DNA of 45,119 nucleotides, from NCBI GenBank assembly GCA_025463985.1, contig JAODBM010000018.1, positions 1-45,119 on the forward strand. Direction: 5' to 3'. The notes beneath the pieces are model-generated. The model searched no databases. It saw nothing but the letters and a program-made list of their open reading frames with translations, and had not been told where the DNA came from. Of the stretch, positions 23,299-31,663 are shown one piece after another (within the stretch, counting starts at the first letter, position 1; the number at the start of each line of letters is the position of its first letter). Both the position numbers and the translations under genes were made by a program. Source of the DNA: Acidimicrobiales bacterium (GTDB taxonomy: Bacteria; Actinomycetota; Acidimicrobiia; Acidimicrobiales; Iamiaceae).

Positions 23299-25961
23299 TG
23301 CCCGCCATGATCTGGCTGCGCGGCCTGCTCCGTCGACGCCCGGGCCGCACGCTCGCGGTCGCGGCCGGCGTCGCCGCCTCGGTCGCGCTCCTCGCGTCCA
23401 TCGGCGCGTTCCTCTCGGTGTCGAAGTCGACCATGACGCGGCGCGCCGCACAGGGCGTGCCCGTCGACTGGCAGGTCGAGGGTCAGGCTGGCTCCAAGCC
23501 CGCCGACCTGCTCGCCGCGGTCAAGGCCGCGAGCGGCGTGCAGGCGGCGCTGCCCGTCGGCTTCGCGAGCACGACCGGCCTCGAGGCCACCACCGGCGGA
23601 ACGACGCAGACCACCGGCCCCGGCGTCGTGCTCGGCATCCCGGCCTCGTACGCGGCCACGTTCCCGGGCGAGATCCGCAACCTGGTCGGGACGCCCCAGG
23701 GCGTGCTCGTGGCTCAGCAGACGGCGGCCAACCTGCACGTGAAGCCCGGCGACACGATCACGATCGGCCGCGCCGGAATGCGGGCCGCCCGCGTGCGCGT
23801 CGACGGCGTCGTCGAGCTGCCCAAGGCCGACTCGCTCTTCCAGAAGGTCGGCGCCCCCGTGGGGTCGCAGCCGTCCGCCCCGCCCGACAACGTGCTCCTG
23901 CTGCCGGACGCGACCTGGCACGCGACGTTCGACCCGCTCGCGACCACCCGCGCCGACCTCGTGCGCACCCAGATCCACGCGCGCCTGGACCACAACCTTC
24001 CTGGCGACCCGTCGGCCGCGTTCAGCAGCGTGACCGGCCGCGCCCGCAACCTCGAGGTCACCCTGGCCGGCTCGGGCCTGGTCGGCAACAACCTCGGCGC
24101 GGTGCTGGACGCGGCGCGGAAGGACGCCCTGTACGCCCAGGTGCTATTCCTCTTCCTCGGCCTCCCCGGCGCCGTGCTGGCCGGCCTGCTGACCGCCGCC
24201 GTGGCGGCCGCCGGCGCCGATCGACGCCGGCAAGAGCAGGCGATCCTGCGGGCCCGCGGTGCCACCAACCGGCGACTCGTCGGCCTGGCGACGGTCGAGG
24301 CCGTGCTGGCCGCGACCGTGGGCGGCATCGCCGGCCTCGCCATCGCGTGGCTCGTCGGCCATGCGGCGTTCGGCTCGGGCTCCTTCGGGGCCACGCCCGG
24401 CGCCGCAGCCACGTGGATCGTCGGTGCCGCCATCGTCGGGTTCGTCATCGCCGTCCTCACCGTCGCGGTTCCGGCGTGGCGCGACGCGCGCCACCAGACC
24501 GTGGCGGCCGGCCGCGCCGCCATCGGGCGGGCCACCAGCCCGCGCTGGCAGCGCTGGGGGCTCGACATCATCTGCCTGGCGGCGAGCGCCGTCGTCTACT
24601 GGCTCACGGGCCGCAACGGCTACCAGCTCGTCCTCGTCCCCGAAGGCGTCTCGGCGATCTCGGTCAGCTACTGGGCGTTCGCCGGCCCCGCGCTGCTCTG
24701 GGTCGGCGCCGGGCTGTTCACGTGGCGGCTCGCCGACCTCTTCCTCAGCCGCGGCCGTCCGATCATGCGGCGGATCCTGCGGCCGATCGCCGGCGACCTC
24801 TCGTCGACCGTCGCGTCCTCGATGTCCCGCGAGCGCCGCGCCCTCGGCCGAGCCTTGGCATTGGTCGCCCTCAGCGTGATCTTCGCGGCGTCCACCGCCG
24901 TGTTCAACGCCACCTATCAGCAGCAGTCCGGCGTCGACGCCCGGCTGACCAACGGGGCCGACGTCACCGTGACCGAGAGTCCCGGCGCCAACGTCCCGCC
25001 GTCGTTCGCGACCAAGCTGGCGAGCGTCAAGGGCGTGAAGTCGGTCGAACCCGTCCAACACCGCTTCGCCTACGTCGGCGCCGACCTGCAGGACCTCTAC
25101 GGCGTGCGCACCGACAGCATCGTGAACGCCGGCCGCCTCCAGAACGCCTACTTCCAGGGCGGCACGGCCAAGGGCCTGATGAAGGAGCTGTCGGCCCGTC
25201 CGGACGGGATCCTGGTCAGCGCCGAGACGGCCAAGGACTTCCAGCTGAAGCTCGGCGACGAGTTCCGCCTGCGGCTCGTGGACGGCCGCACCAAGCAGGC
25301 CCGCAGCGTCGTGTTCCACTACGTCGGCCAGGCCAAGGAGTTCCCGACGGCGCCCAAGGACAGCTTCATGATCGCCAACTCCTCGTACGTGGCCAAGGCC
25401 ACCGGGAGCGATGCGGTCGGGGCCTTCCTGATCGAGACGTCGGGCAGCTCACCGAGCACGGTCGCCGCCGGCGTGCGCTCGGTAGTCGGCCCGAACGCGC
25501 CGGTCACCGACCTCCAGACCAGCCGCCGCGTCGTCGGCTCGAGCCTCACCGCCGTGGACCTGGCCGGGCTCACGAAGGTGGAGCTCGGCTTCGCCCTCGT
25601 GTTCGCCGGTGGCTCGGCCGCCCTGCTGCTCGTGCTCGGGTTCGCTGAGCGCCGCCGCAGCTTCGCCATCGCCGGCGCGCTCGGTGCCCGCCGCCGCCAC
25701 CTCGGCGCGTTCGTGTGGTCCGAGTCGGGCTACGTGGCGGTCGGCGGCCTGCTGGCCGGCGCGCTGGTCGGCTGGGTGCTGTCCAACATGTTGATCAAGG
25801 TGCTGACCGGCGTGTTCGACCCCGCGCCCGCGGCCGCCGCGGTGCCGTGGGCCTACCTGGGCAGCCTCACCGCGCTGATCCTGGCCGCGATCGTGATCGC
25901 GGCCGCCACCGTGCTGCGCCGCATCCGCCGCCAGGCGCTCACCTCGATGCGCGGCTTGTAG
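23298..25961 (+). CDS. FtsX-like ABC permease with two permease lobes
   Basis: This 887-aa membrane protein has an N-terminal TM (about 18-42), an extracellular region, and a first FtsX block (about 275-410). A middle TM group (about 420-500) and a second large extracellular region (about 540-740) follow. A final FtsX block at the C-terminus (about 755-880) contains VELGFALVFAGGSAALLLVLGFAERRRSFAIAGALGARRRHLGAFVW. ERRR-A--ALGA is the FtsX coupling-helix motif, and QEQAILRARGATNRRLVGL is its first copy. The whole transporter half-pair is thus in one chain. The ATG overlaps the preceding stop by 1 nt. An alternative start is 23307. Confidence 0.9.
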   Translation: MPAMIWLRGLLRRRPGRTLAVAAGVAASVALLASIGAFLSVSKSTMTRRAAQGVPVDWQVEGQAGSKPADLLAAVKAASGVQAALPVGFASTTGLEATTGGTTQTTGPGVVLGIPASYAATFPGEIRNLVGTPQGVLVAQQTAANLHVKPGDTITIGRAGMRAARVRVDGVVELPKADSLFQKVGAPVGSQPSAPPDNVLLLPDATWHATFDPLATTRADLVRTQIHARLDHNLPGDPSAAFSSVTGRARNLEVTLAGSGLVGNNLGAVLDAARKDALYAQVLFLFLGLPGAVLAGLLTAAVAAAGADRRRQEQAILRARGATNRRLVGLATVEAVLAATVGGIAGLAIAWLVGHAAFGSGSFGATPGAAATWIVGAAIVGFVIAVLTVAVPAWRDARHQTVAAGRAAIGRATSPRWQRWGLDIICLAASAVVYWLTGRNGYQLVLVPEGVSAISVSYWAFAGPALLWVGAGLFTWRLADLFLSRGRPIMRRILRPIAGDLSSTVASSMSRERRALGRALALVALSVIFAASTAVFNATYQQQSGVDARLTNGADVTVTESPGANVPPSFATKLASVKGVKSVEPVQHRFAYVGADLQDLYGVRTDSIVNAGRLQNAYFQGGTAKGLMKELSARPDGILVSAETAKDFQLKLGDEFRLRLVDGRTKQARSVVFHYVGQAKEFPTAPKDSFMIANSSYVAKATGSDAVGAFLIETSGSSPSTVAAGVRSVVGPNAPVTDLQTSRRVVGSSLTAVDLAGLTKVELGFALVFAGGSAALLLVLGFAERRRSFAIAGALGARRRHLGAFVWSESGYVAVGGLLAGALVGWVLSNMLIKVLTGVFDPAPAAAAVPWAYLGSLTALILAAIVIAAATVLRRIRRQALTSMRGL

Positions 25962-26049
25962 CGGCAGGCCAGTGGCGATGACCCCACCCAGCGCCCGACC
26001 CCGCGGTGCCAGGGGACCGGACTCCGGCGGGCGCGCCGTCCCGAATGCC

Positions 26050-26055
26050 TACGCT
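26050..26055 (+). promoter_or_regulatory. -10 element giving a possibly leaderless regulator transcript
   Basis: TACGCT ends 6 nt before the GTG of the response regulator, and no Shine-Dalgarno is present. Although the gene is the fifth of the operon, this looks like an internal promoter that lets the two-component genes be expressed on their own. No good -35 is seen. Confidence 0.4.
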
Positions 26056-26061
26056 GGGACG

Positions 26062-26751
26062 GTGCCTGCAGCGCGCATCTTGGTGGTCGAGGACGACGAG
26101 ACGATCGGCCGGGGGCTCAGCGACGCCCTCGAACGCCAGGGCTATGACGTCGACTGGGTCACCAGCGGCGCTGGCGGCATCGAGCACGCGGCGCGCCGGC
26201 CGCCCGCCCTCGTGCTGCTCGACCTCGGGCTGCCCGACGTCGATGGCGTCGAAGTCTGCCGCCGCCTGCGAGCCGCGCACCCCGACAGCACGATCCTGAT
26301 CGTCACCGCGCGATCAGCCGAGATCGACGTGGTGGTCGGCCTCGATGCCGGCGCCGACGACTACGTCACCAAGCCGTTCGGCATCGCCGAGCTCACCGCC
26401 CGGATCCGCGCCCACCTGCGCCGCCGCGACCTCGCGCCGGGCGCCGACCCGCAGCTGATCGTGGGCGACGTCTGCCTCGACCGCGAGGCGCGCCGCGTGT
26501 ACGTCGACGGCGAGGAGGTGCAGCTGCGGGCCAAGGAGTTCGACCTGCTCACGCTGCTCATGTCCGAGGCCGGGGCCGCGATCACCCGCGAGCGGATCAT
26601 GTCCGAGGTGTGGGACGAGAACTGGTGGGGCTCGACCAAGACCCTCGACATGCACATCTCCACGCTGCGTCGCAAGCTGAACGACCCGGTCGACGCGCCG
26701 CGGCGCATCGTCACCCTCCGCGGCGTCGGGTACCGGTTCGAGAAACCGTGA
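26062..26751 (+). CDS. OmpR/PhoB-family response regulator
   Basis: This 229-aa protein has a receiver domain with acidic pocket EDD (10-12), phospho-acceptor D54 (VLLDLGLPD), Thr in IVTARS and Lys in YVTKPFG. A C-terminal winged helix follows (about 130-228), with RAKEFDLLTLLMSEAGAAITRERIM and HISTLRRKLNDP. It forms a pair with the downstream kinase (4-nt overlap) and most likely controls the upstream lipoprotein/ABC genes. The GTG was chosen since upstream in-frame residues are low-complexity and a -10-like element abuts it. Confidence 0.92.
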   Translation: MPAARILVVEDDETIGRGLSDALERQGYDVDWVTSGAGGIEHAARRPPALVLLDLGLPDVDGVEVCRRLRAAHPDSTILIVTARSAEIDVVVGLDAGADDYVTKPFGIAELTARIRAHLRRRDLAPGADPQLIVGDVCLDREARRVYVDGEEVQLRAKEFDLLTLLMSEAGAAITRERIMSEVWDENWWGSTKTLDMHISTLRRKLNDPVDAPRRIVTLRGVGYRFEKP

Positions 26752-28037
26752 CCCGACGGGTGCTGGTCGCGATCCTGCTGGTCGCGGCCCTGGCGGTCAC
26801 CGGCTTCGGCGTGCCGCTCGGCGCGGTGATCAACCGACTGTACGAGCGCGACGCCATCCTCCGCCTGGAACGCGAGGCCACCGCCGCCACCATCGAGGTG
26901 CCGGCGTCCTCGCTCGGCGCCGGCGGCGATCTGCCCGAGCTCCCGAAGGAGCGGAACGGCACGCGCTTCTCGCTCTACCTCCCGACCGGCCAACGCCTCG
27001 CCGGGCTCGGGCCGATCCAGTCCGCAGGGGTGGCCAAAGCCGGCCTCTCGGGTGTGGTCGTCGACGGCCGGAACGGCAGCCGCATGTTCGTCGCGGTGCC
27101 GGTGACGAGCCGCGAGAAGGTCATCGCCGTCGTCTGGGCCGACCGCTCGATGGCGCCGGTGCGCAGCCGCACTCGCGAGGCGTGGGCGGCCATGGTCGGC
27201 CTCGCGTTCGTGGTGCTCCTGCTGTCGACCCTCTTCGCCTTCGCCCTCGTCCGCCGCCTGGTCCGCCCGGTTCGCGAGCTCGGGGTCGCGGCCGCCCGGC
27301 TCGGCGACGGCGACTTCGCCACGCGGGCGGGGCGCTCGGGCATCGGCGAGGTCGACCGGGTGGCCGAAGCGCTCGACTCGACGGCTGAACGGCTGGGTGC
27401 GGTCCTCGAGCGCGAGCGGGCGTTCAGCGCCGATGCGTCCCACCAGCTGCGCACGCCGCTCACGGCGCTGCGCGTCCACCTCGCCGCCGCGTCCGAGACC
27501 GCCGACGAGGAGACCAACGCCAGCATCGACCTGGCGCTCGAGGACGTCGGCCGCCTCGGCCAGACCGTGGACGACATGCTGCGGCTCGCGCGCGACGCCG
27601 TGGTGGTCGGCGATCTCGACCTCCGCGCGGTGCTCTCCGATCTCGAGCGGGCGTGGCACGGACGCCTAGCCGCCGCCGGCCGCGCGCTAGTGATCTCCGC
27701 GCCGCTGGTGCCGCCGGCGCTGCGGGCGTCGAAGGCCGCGCTCGGCCAGGTGCTAGACGTCCTGCTCTCGAACGCCGAGATCCACGGCCGCGACACGGTG
27801 ACGGTGACCGTGCGCGAGATCGCGGCCGGCGTGGCCATCGAGGTGTCCGACGAGGGCCCGGGCATCACCGGCGACGCCGAAGCGATCTTCACGCGACGGG
27901 GCGCCGACGCTTCTGGCTACGGGATCGGCCTGGCCCTCGCCCGATCGCTCACCGAAGCCGAGGGCGGCCGCCTCCTGCTCCGCACCGACGCGCCCACCAC
28001 GACGTTCGCGATCCTGTTCCCCATCAGCGACCCCTGA
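26748..28037 (+). CDS. Membrane sensor histidine kinase (HAMP-HisKA-HATPase)
   Basis: This 429-aa protein has TM1 (about 5-28), a short extracytoplasmic sensor (about 30-140), TM2 (about 147-170) and HAMP (about 170-222). HisKA contains H232 in ASHQLRTPLTALR. The ATPase domain has N342 (NAEIHG), DEGPG (about 368) and GYGIGLALARS. All catalytic boxes are present. Its GTG overlaps the regulator stop by 4 nt. The compact sensor and the neighbouring ABC/lipoprotein genes suggest it detects cell-envelope stress or a transported compound. Confidence 0.92.
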   Translation: MTRRVLVAILLVAALAVTGFGVPLGAVINRLYERDAILRLEREATAATIEVPASSLGAGGDLPELPKERNGTRFSLYLPTGQRLAGLGPIQSAGVAKAGLSGVVVDGRNGSRMFVAVPVTSREKVIAVVWADRSMAPVRSRTREAWAAMVGLAFVVLLLSTLFAFALVRRLVRPVRELGVAAARLGDGDFATRAGRSGIGEVDRVAEALDSTAERLGAVLERERAFSADASHQLRTPLTALRVHLAAASETADEETNASIDLALEDVGRLGQTVDDMLRLARDAVVVGDLDLRAVLSDLERAWHGRLAAAGRALVISAPLVPPALRASKAALGQVLDVLLSNAEIHGRDTVTVTVREIAAGVAIEVSDEGPGITGDAEAIFTRRGADASGYGIGLALARSLTEAEGGRLLLRTDAPTTTFAILFPISDP

Positions 28038-28089
28038 CCGCGCCCTGCGCCCCGCGACCAGCGCCAGCCGGTGAGCGTGCCGGCCGCGG

Positions 28090-29139
28090 TCAGGCCCCCG
28101 AAGGCTCGGTGCGGTGGGGCGGCGAGGCGGCGCGGGCGCCATGCAGGGCGCGCTGGGTGCGGTCGCTCAGGAGGTCGTGCTCGGCGAGCGCGAGGTTGAG
28201 GGCGGGGAGCAGGGCCGTGGTCGTGGAGGCGGGGAAGCCGCGTCCGGACATCACCCGCTGCAGCCAGGCGATGTGGTCGGCGAGGATGCGATCATCGTCG
28301 ACGAGCAGCGTCACCGCGAGGTGCTCGACCACCGAGTGCAGGTCGGCGAGGGTCGGATCGCCGTCGTCGAGCGCGTGGACCTCCGGCACCGTCTCGCCGA
28401 GCAGCACGACCATGCGGTCCGCGACCGCGGCCGTCTCTAGCTCGATCGTCGACCACGCCTCGACCTCCGCGGCACTCGACGCCAGCGTCACCGGGCGGCG
28501 GCCGGCGGACCAGGAGACCAGGCGGCGCATGGCCCGGTCGGGGCTGCGGGCCCAGCCGTCCGCGCCGAGTCGGGCCGCCGCGTGGCTGTCGGGGCCGAAC
28601 CCGCGCCCGCCGGCCATGACGGGCGTGTCGGCGCCGTGCGCGGCGGCGATCGAACGCAGCGCGCCCGGCAGGCAGGAGGGGACCGAGCAGGTCAGGCACA
28701 GCGCGGCGGGACGCAGCTGGGCCAGATAGGCGGCGAGGTCGGCCGCGGGCAGCGAGGCCCCCAGGAAGCGCACCTGCAGCCCGCGGGCGCGCAGCAGCTC
28801 GGTGGCCATGCGGGCCGGCATGCTGTGCCAGTCGCCTTCTGCGCAGGCCAACGCGACGAGCAGTCCTCCCGTGGCCGCCGGGATCGCGGCCGCGACCTGA
28901 GCGAGCACCGCGTCGGTGACCGCGGTCGCGACGTGCTCGTCGGCCACGCTGAGCCGGCTCGTCTCCCAGCGGCGCCCGACGAGGCCCTGCGTGGGCACGA
29001 GCACGTCGAGGATGATCCGCTCGGCCGGGTGAGCACGCAGCAGCTGGATGCCGAGGCGGCGGGCACCATCGACGTCACCGTCGATCACGTGGTGCAGGAA
29101 CGCGCGACGAGCGTCGATGAGTTGGTTCCGCCCGGGCAC
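28090..29139 (-). CDS. Cobalamin (B12)-binding photoreceptor-like protein (split CarH/LitR)
   Basis: This 349-aa protein has a helical bundle (about 1-88) and then a Rossmann-type cobalamin-binding domain (about 90-200). The motif W58-x9-E68-H69, which in CarH covers the upper face of adenosylcobalamin, is intact. So is D103-W-H105, with His105 as the lower axial ligand. The residue after Trp58 is Glu, whereas CarH has the His that forms its light-state bis-His link, so the photoproduct may differ. A C-terminal helical extension (about 205-349) has no known match. No DNA-binding domain is present. The separate MerR gene 36 nt upstream supplies it. The GTG start follows CAGACT by 6 nt, and no Shine-Dalgarno is seen. 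Confidence 0.82.
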   Translation of the reverse strand: MPGRNQLIDARRAFLHHVIDGDVDGARRLGIQLLRAHPAERIILDVLVPTQGLVGRRWETSRLSVADEHVATAVTDAVLAQVAAAIPAATGGLLVALACAEGDWHSMPARMATELLRARGLQVRFLGASLPAADLAAYLAQLRPAALCLTCSVPSCLPGALRSIAAAHGADTPVMAGGRGFGPDSHAAARLGADGWARSPDRAMRRLVSWSAGRRPVTLASSAAEVEAWSTIELETAAVADRMVVLLGETVPEVHALDDGDPTLADLHSVVEHLAVTLLVDDDRILADHIAWLQRVMSGRGFPASTTTALLPALNLALAEHDLLSDRTQRALHGARAASPPHRTEPSGA

Positions 29140-29174
29140 GGCGCCAGTCTGGCCCGGCCCGATGAGAACGCGCG

Positions 29175-29882
29175 CTAGGTACCGTCGGCTGCTCGCCGCA
29201 GGAGCGCAACCAGCCGCCGCCCGTCTTCGACCAGCGCCGGCAGCGACCGCTCGAGCTGCAGGCGGGCGACGCTGAGCGGCTCGGCCCTCGGCAGGAGCGG
29301 TTCGCCGACGCCGAACGAGAGGTCGACCGGCAGCACGGCCTCGTCGATCTGCGCGTCGACGAGGCTGCCGCCGACCTCGCGCACGTACGCCGCCAACGCG
29401 GCCACGACGTCGGCCGGCGTCGCCGCGTGCACCATGGCTCGGGTTGCAGCGTGGACCCGCTCGAGATCGACGTGCGCGTCCTCGTCGACCGGACGAGGCC
29501 GCTCCGCCCGTCGCTCGACGGCGGTCGCGACCGCGGTGGTGCCGCGTGCTTGGACCCGGGCTGCAGCGTTGAGGTCGGCGCCCCAGGGGGAAGGGGCGCC
29601 GACCGAGCGTGGCCCGCCGGCGATGGAGCCGGAGCCGGGCCCGGGAGAACCACCCGCCGCGACCCACTGCGCGGCAGCGCCGACGGCGTAGCCGCCGGCG
29701 ATCAGCTGCTGCACCTCGCGCACGCGCGCCTCGTCGTCGGCGCTGTAGAGACGCTGGCCGCCCGCGGTGCGCGAGGGCAGCAGCAGCCGGTAGCGACGCT
29801 CCCAGGCCCGCAAGGTGGCGACGCTCACGCCCGTGCGGTGCGACAGCTCACCGATGCGCATGGCTGGTCCCGTGCTCTCCAT
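29175..29882 (-). CDS. MerR-family regulator, DNA-binding partner of the B12 protein
   Basis: This 235-aa protein has an N-terminal winged helix MRIGELSHRTGVSVATLRAWERRY with wing PSRTAGGQRLYS. These are the same DNA-contact residues as in CarH and LitR, whose B12 domain normally follows in the same chain. Here it is followed by a Gly/Pro-rich linker (about 82-110) and a roughly 110-aa C-terminal domain (VVAALAAYVREVGGSLVDAQ to ERSLPALVEDGRRLVALLR) of unknown function, perhaps the contact to the B12 protein. Transcription likely starts at the ATG (TATGGT 7 nt upstream, TTGTGT 17 bp further). It is divergent from an ECF sigma gene, as litR is from litS in Streptomyces. Confidence 0.85.
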   Translation of the reverse strand: MESTGPAMRIGELSHRTGVSVATLRAWERRYRLLLPSRTAGGQRLYSADDEARVREVQQLIAGGYAVGAAAQWVAAGGSPGPGSGSIAGGPRSVGAPSPWGADLNAAARVQARGTTAVATAVERRAERPRPVDEDAHVDLERVHAATRAMVHAATPADVVAALAAYVREVGGSLVDAQIDEAVLPVDLSFGVGEPLLPRAEPLSVARLQLERSLPALVEDGRRLVALLRRAADGT

Positions 29883-29889
29883 CGAGTGA

Positions 29890-29939
29890 ACCATAACCTA
29901 GACATAACCTTGACACAACCTCTACACGGCGATCATGAT
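29890..29939. promoter_or_regulatory. Three 11-bp direct repeats (CarH-type operator) inside divergent promoters
   Basis: Three adjacent 11-mers lie at 29898-29908 (CTAGACATAAC), 29909-29919 (CTTGACACAAC) and 29920-29930 (CTCTACACGGC). They share T at position 2 and ACA at 5-7, i.e. the nTnTACAnnnn repeat used by CarH. Plus promoter: TTGACA (29910-29915), 18 bp, CATGAT (29934-29939), then the sigma GTG after 6 nt. Minus promoter: TTGTGT (29918-29913), 17 bp, TATGGT (29895-29890), then the merR ATG after 7 nt. The repeats cover both -35 elements. Confidence 0.8.
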
Positions 29940-29945
29940 TCGGCC

Positions 29946-30476
29946 GTGCACGACGACGAGGGCTCGACGGCGACGGCGGTGCCCGCTGCTGCCCGCCGGG
30001 TCGACCACAGCGATGGCGAGCTGGCCGCCGGCCTCCGCGCCCGTTCCCAGGACGAGCTCGCCGAGGCCTACCGCCGCCACAGCGGCGTGGTGTTCGGCTA
30101 CGCCCGCGCCCTGCTCGGCCAGCGCGACGCGGCCGAGCGCGTGACCCAAGACGTGTTCGTGACGCTCTGGCGGCAGCCCGCTGCCTTCGATCCCGACCGA
30201 GAGCCGTTGCGCGCCCACCTGCTCGACCTCGTGCATCGCCTCGCGGCCCGCTCGGCCGGCCCCGCGTGCGCGGTGTCCGCGGCGCGGCCGGACCCGGGTG
30301 ACGCCCGCCGTCCGCTCGACGTCCTCCCGCCGGCGGAGGGCCGGGCGCTCGACGTGACCCTGTTCGGACGCCACAGCTACCGCGAGGCGGCGCGGGTCCT
30401 CGCGCAACCCGAGGCGGAGATCACCCGACGCATCCGCGACGGCCTGCGCCGCCTGCACGGCGCCCAGCACGCGTAG
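29946..30476 (+). CDS. ECF sigma factor (divergent from the MerR/B12 pair)
   Basis: This 176-aa protein has region 2 (LAEAYRRHSGVVFGYARALLGQRDAAERVTQDVFVTLW, about 30-67) that is clear. Region 4 (FGRHSYREAARVLAQPEAEITRRIRDGLRRLHG, about 138-171) is shortened but recognisable. The position, opposite a MerR/B12 regulator pair with a shared operator, parallels LitS, the light-induced sigma factor of Streptomyces. It would then direct a photo-oxidative stress response. No carotenoid or photolyase gene lies in this window. The GTG start matches the predicted transcription start, so the mRNA is probably leaderless. Confidence 0.82.
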   Translation: MHDDEGSTATAVPAAARRVDHSDGELAAGLRARSQDELAEAYRRHSGVVFGYARALLGQRDAAERVTQDVFVTLWRQPAAFDPDREPLRAHLLDLVHRLAARSAGPACAVSAARPDPGDARRPLDVLPPAEGRALDVTLFGRHSYREAARVLAQPEAEITRRIRDGLRRLHGAQHA

Positions 30477-30576
30477 CGGCGTCGCCGGCCGCGCTGCTCG
30501 ACGTGCGCCCCCGGTCCGCGGCCCGCCAAGATGGCGCAGCCAAGGTGGCACCGGCCACCGACCCGGGAGGTGGACA

Positions 30577-31206
30577 GTGGCCGACGAGGCGCAGATCAAG
30601 GCCGCGGTGGGGCCCGCCGAGGGCCTGGCGCTGCTGCTCGCCGGGAACCGGCGCTTCGCTTCGGGCGAGGCCCGCCACCCCGATGCCTCCCCGGACTGGC
30701 GTCGAGACCTGGTGGCGGCGCAGCAGCCGTTCGCCGTGCTCGTCGGCTGCGTCGACTCGCGGGTGCCCCCCGAGATCGTCCTCGATCAGGGCCTCGGCGA
30801 CCTGCTGACCGTCCGCACCGCCGGCCACGCGCTCGAGGGCGCGGCCCGGGGGAGCATCAAGTTCGGCGTGGTCGACCTCGCAGTCGGGCTCGTGGTCGTC
30901 ATGGGCCACACCGGCTGCGGCGCGATCGCCGCGGCCATCGCCCGGGGCGGCGCCGAGCTGCAGGGCGGAGACGACCTCGATCAGCTCGTCGACGAGATCT
31001 CCAGCCGCGTCGGGCCCGACGGCTTGCGCCCGGCGTCGGGGACCGTCGATGTCGCCACCGCCTGGGTCGCCAACGTCGACGCGGCCGTGCGAGAGCTGCG
31101 CGGGATGCCCTGGCTCGGAGACGCCTCGGTCGTCGGGCTGCTCTACGACCTCGAGACCGGCCTCGTCGAGATCATCGACGACGGCGGCCTCGGCGTCGCC
31201 GGCTGA
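30577..31206 (+). CDS. Beta-class carbonic anhydrase
   Basis: This 209-aa protein has zinc ligands Cys (VGCVDSR), His and Cys (MGHTGCGA) and the Asp/Arg pair of VDSR, so it is a beta-carbonic anhydrase interconverting CO2 and bicarbonate. AGNRRFASGEARHP at the N-terminus is the usual family start. It is cytoplasmic, with no signal peptide. The GTG has GGGAGG about 6 nt upstream. It lies 100 nt after the sigma gene on the same strand. Confidence 0.92.
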   Translation: MADEAQIKAAVGPAEGLALLLAGNRRFASGEARHPDASPDWRRDLVAAQQPFAVLVGCVDSRVPPEIVLDQGLGDLLTVRTAGHALEGAARGSIKFGVVDLAVGLVVVMGHTGCGAIAAAIARGGAELQGGDDLDQLVDEISSRVGPDGLRPASGTVDVATAWVANVDAAVRELRGMPWLGDASVVGLLYDLETGLVEIIDDGGLGVAG

Positions 31207-31212
31207 CGCCGC

Positions 31213-31229
31213 GCCCCGGCTTCCGGGGC
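31213..31229 (+). terminator. Hairpin after carbonic anhydrase
   Basis: GCCCCGG CTT CCGGGGC is a 7-bp perfect stem 6 nt past the stop codon. It is GC-rich with no U-tract, so it is a possible terminator. Confidence 0.5.
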
Positions 31230-31294
31230 TCGCGCCGGCGGTCGCCGACGCGGACACCCTTCACGGGGACGGCTCAGGAAGGCACACTGGTCTC

Positions 31295-31663
31295 GTGGAA
31301 CGGAGGCAGGGCGACCCACGCGACCGGGCGGTCATCGCCGACGTCCGCCAGGACGGTTTCATGCGGGTGTCCTGGCATGCACGTGAACGGGTGTTCGTGG
31401 TGAGCCATTGGAAGGGCCTCACATGCGTGGGGGCCACGCGGATTTCCGTCGAGTCCGCCCCCGAGCTGATCGGGGTCCTCGTCTCCGGGTTGGCCGAGTC
31501 GGCGGCGCTGCAGGAGTCCACTCCCGCCGTCGCCGTACCGGACAGCATCTGGCGTCGCTGGAGGGATCGGCTCACGCGGCGGCGGGTGCGCCCGGTGCTC
31601 GCCGAGGTCCGCCAGCTGGCATCCCGCCGCGACCCGCCCTCGGTCGACGACCGGTCGGCCTGA
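31295..31663 (+). CDS. Hypothetical protein
   Basis: This 122-aa protein has a short disordered N-terminus, a beta-rich core (MRVSWHARERVFVVSHWKG, CVGATRISVESAPELIGVLVSGLAESA) and a basic, Arg-rich C-terminus (SIWRRWRDRLTRRRVRP). The core resembles small actinobacterial proteins of unknown function. No catalytic motif is visible. The GTG start follows CACACT by 6 nt with no Shine-Dalgarno, so the mRNA is probably leaderless. Its 3' end overlaps a possible antisense ORF. Confidence 0.6.
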   Translation: MERRQGDPRDRAVIADVRQDGFMRVSWHARERVFVVSHWKGLTCVGATRISVESAPELIGVLVSGLAESAALQESTPAVAVPDSIWRRWRDRLTRRRVRPVLAEVRQLASRRDPPSVDDRSA

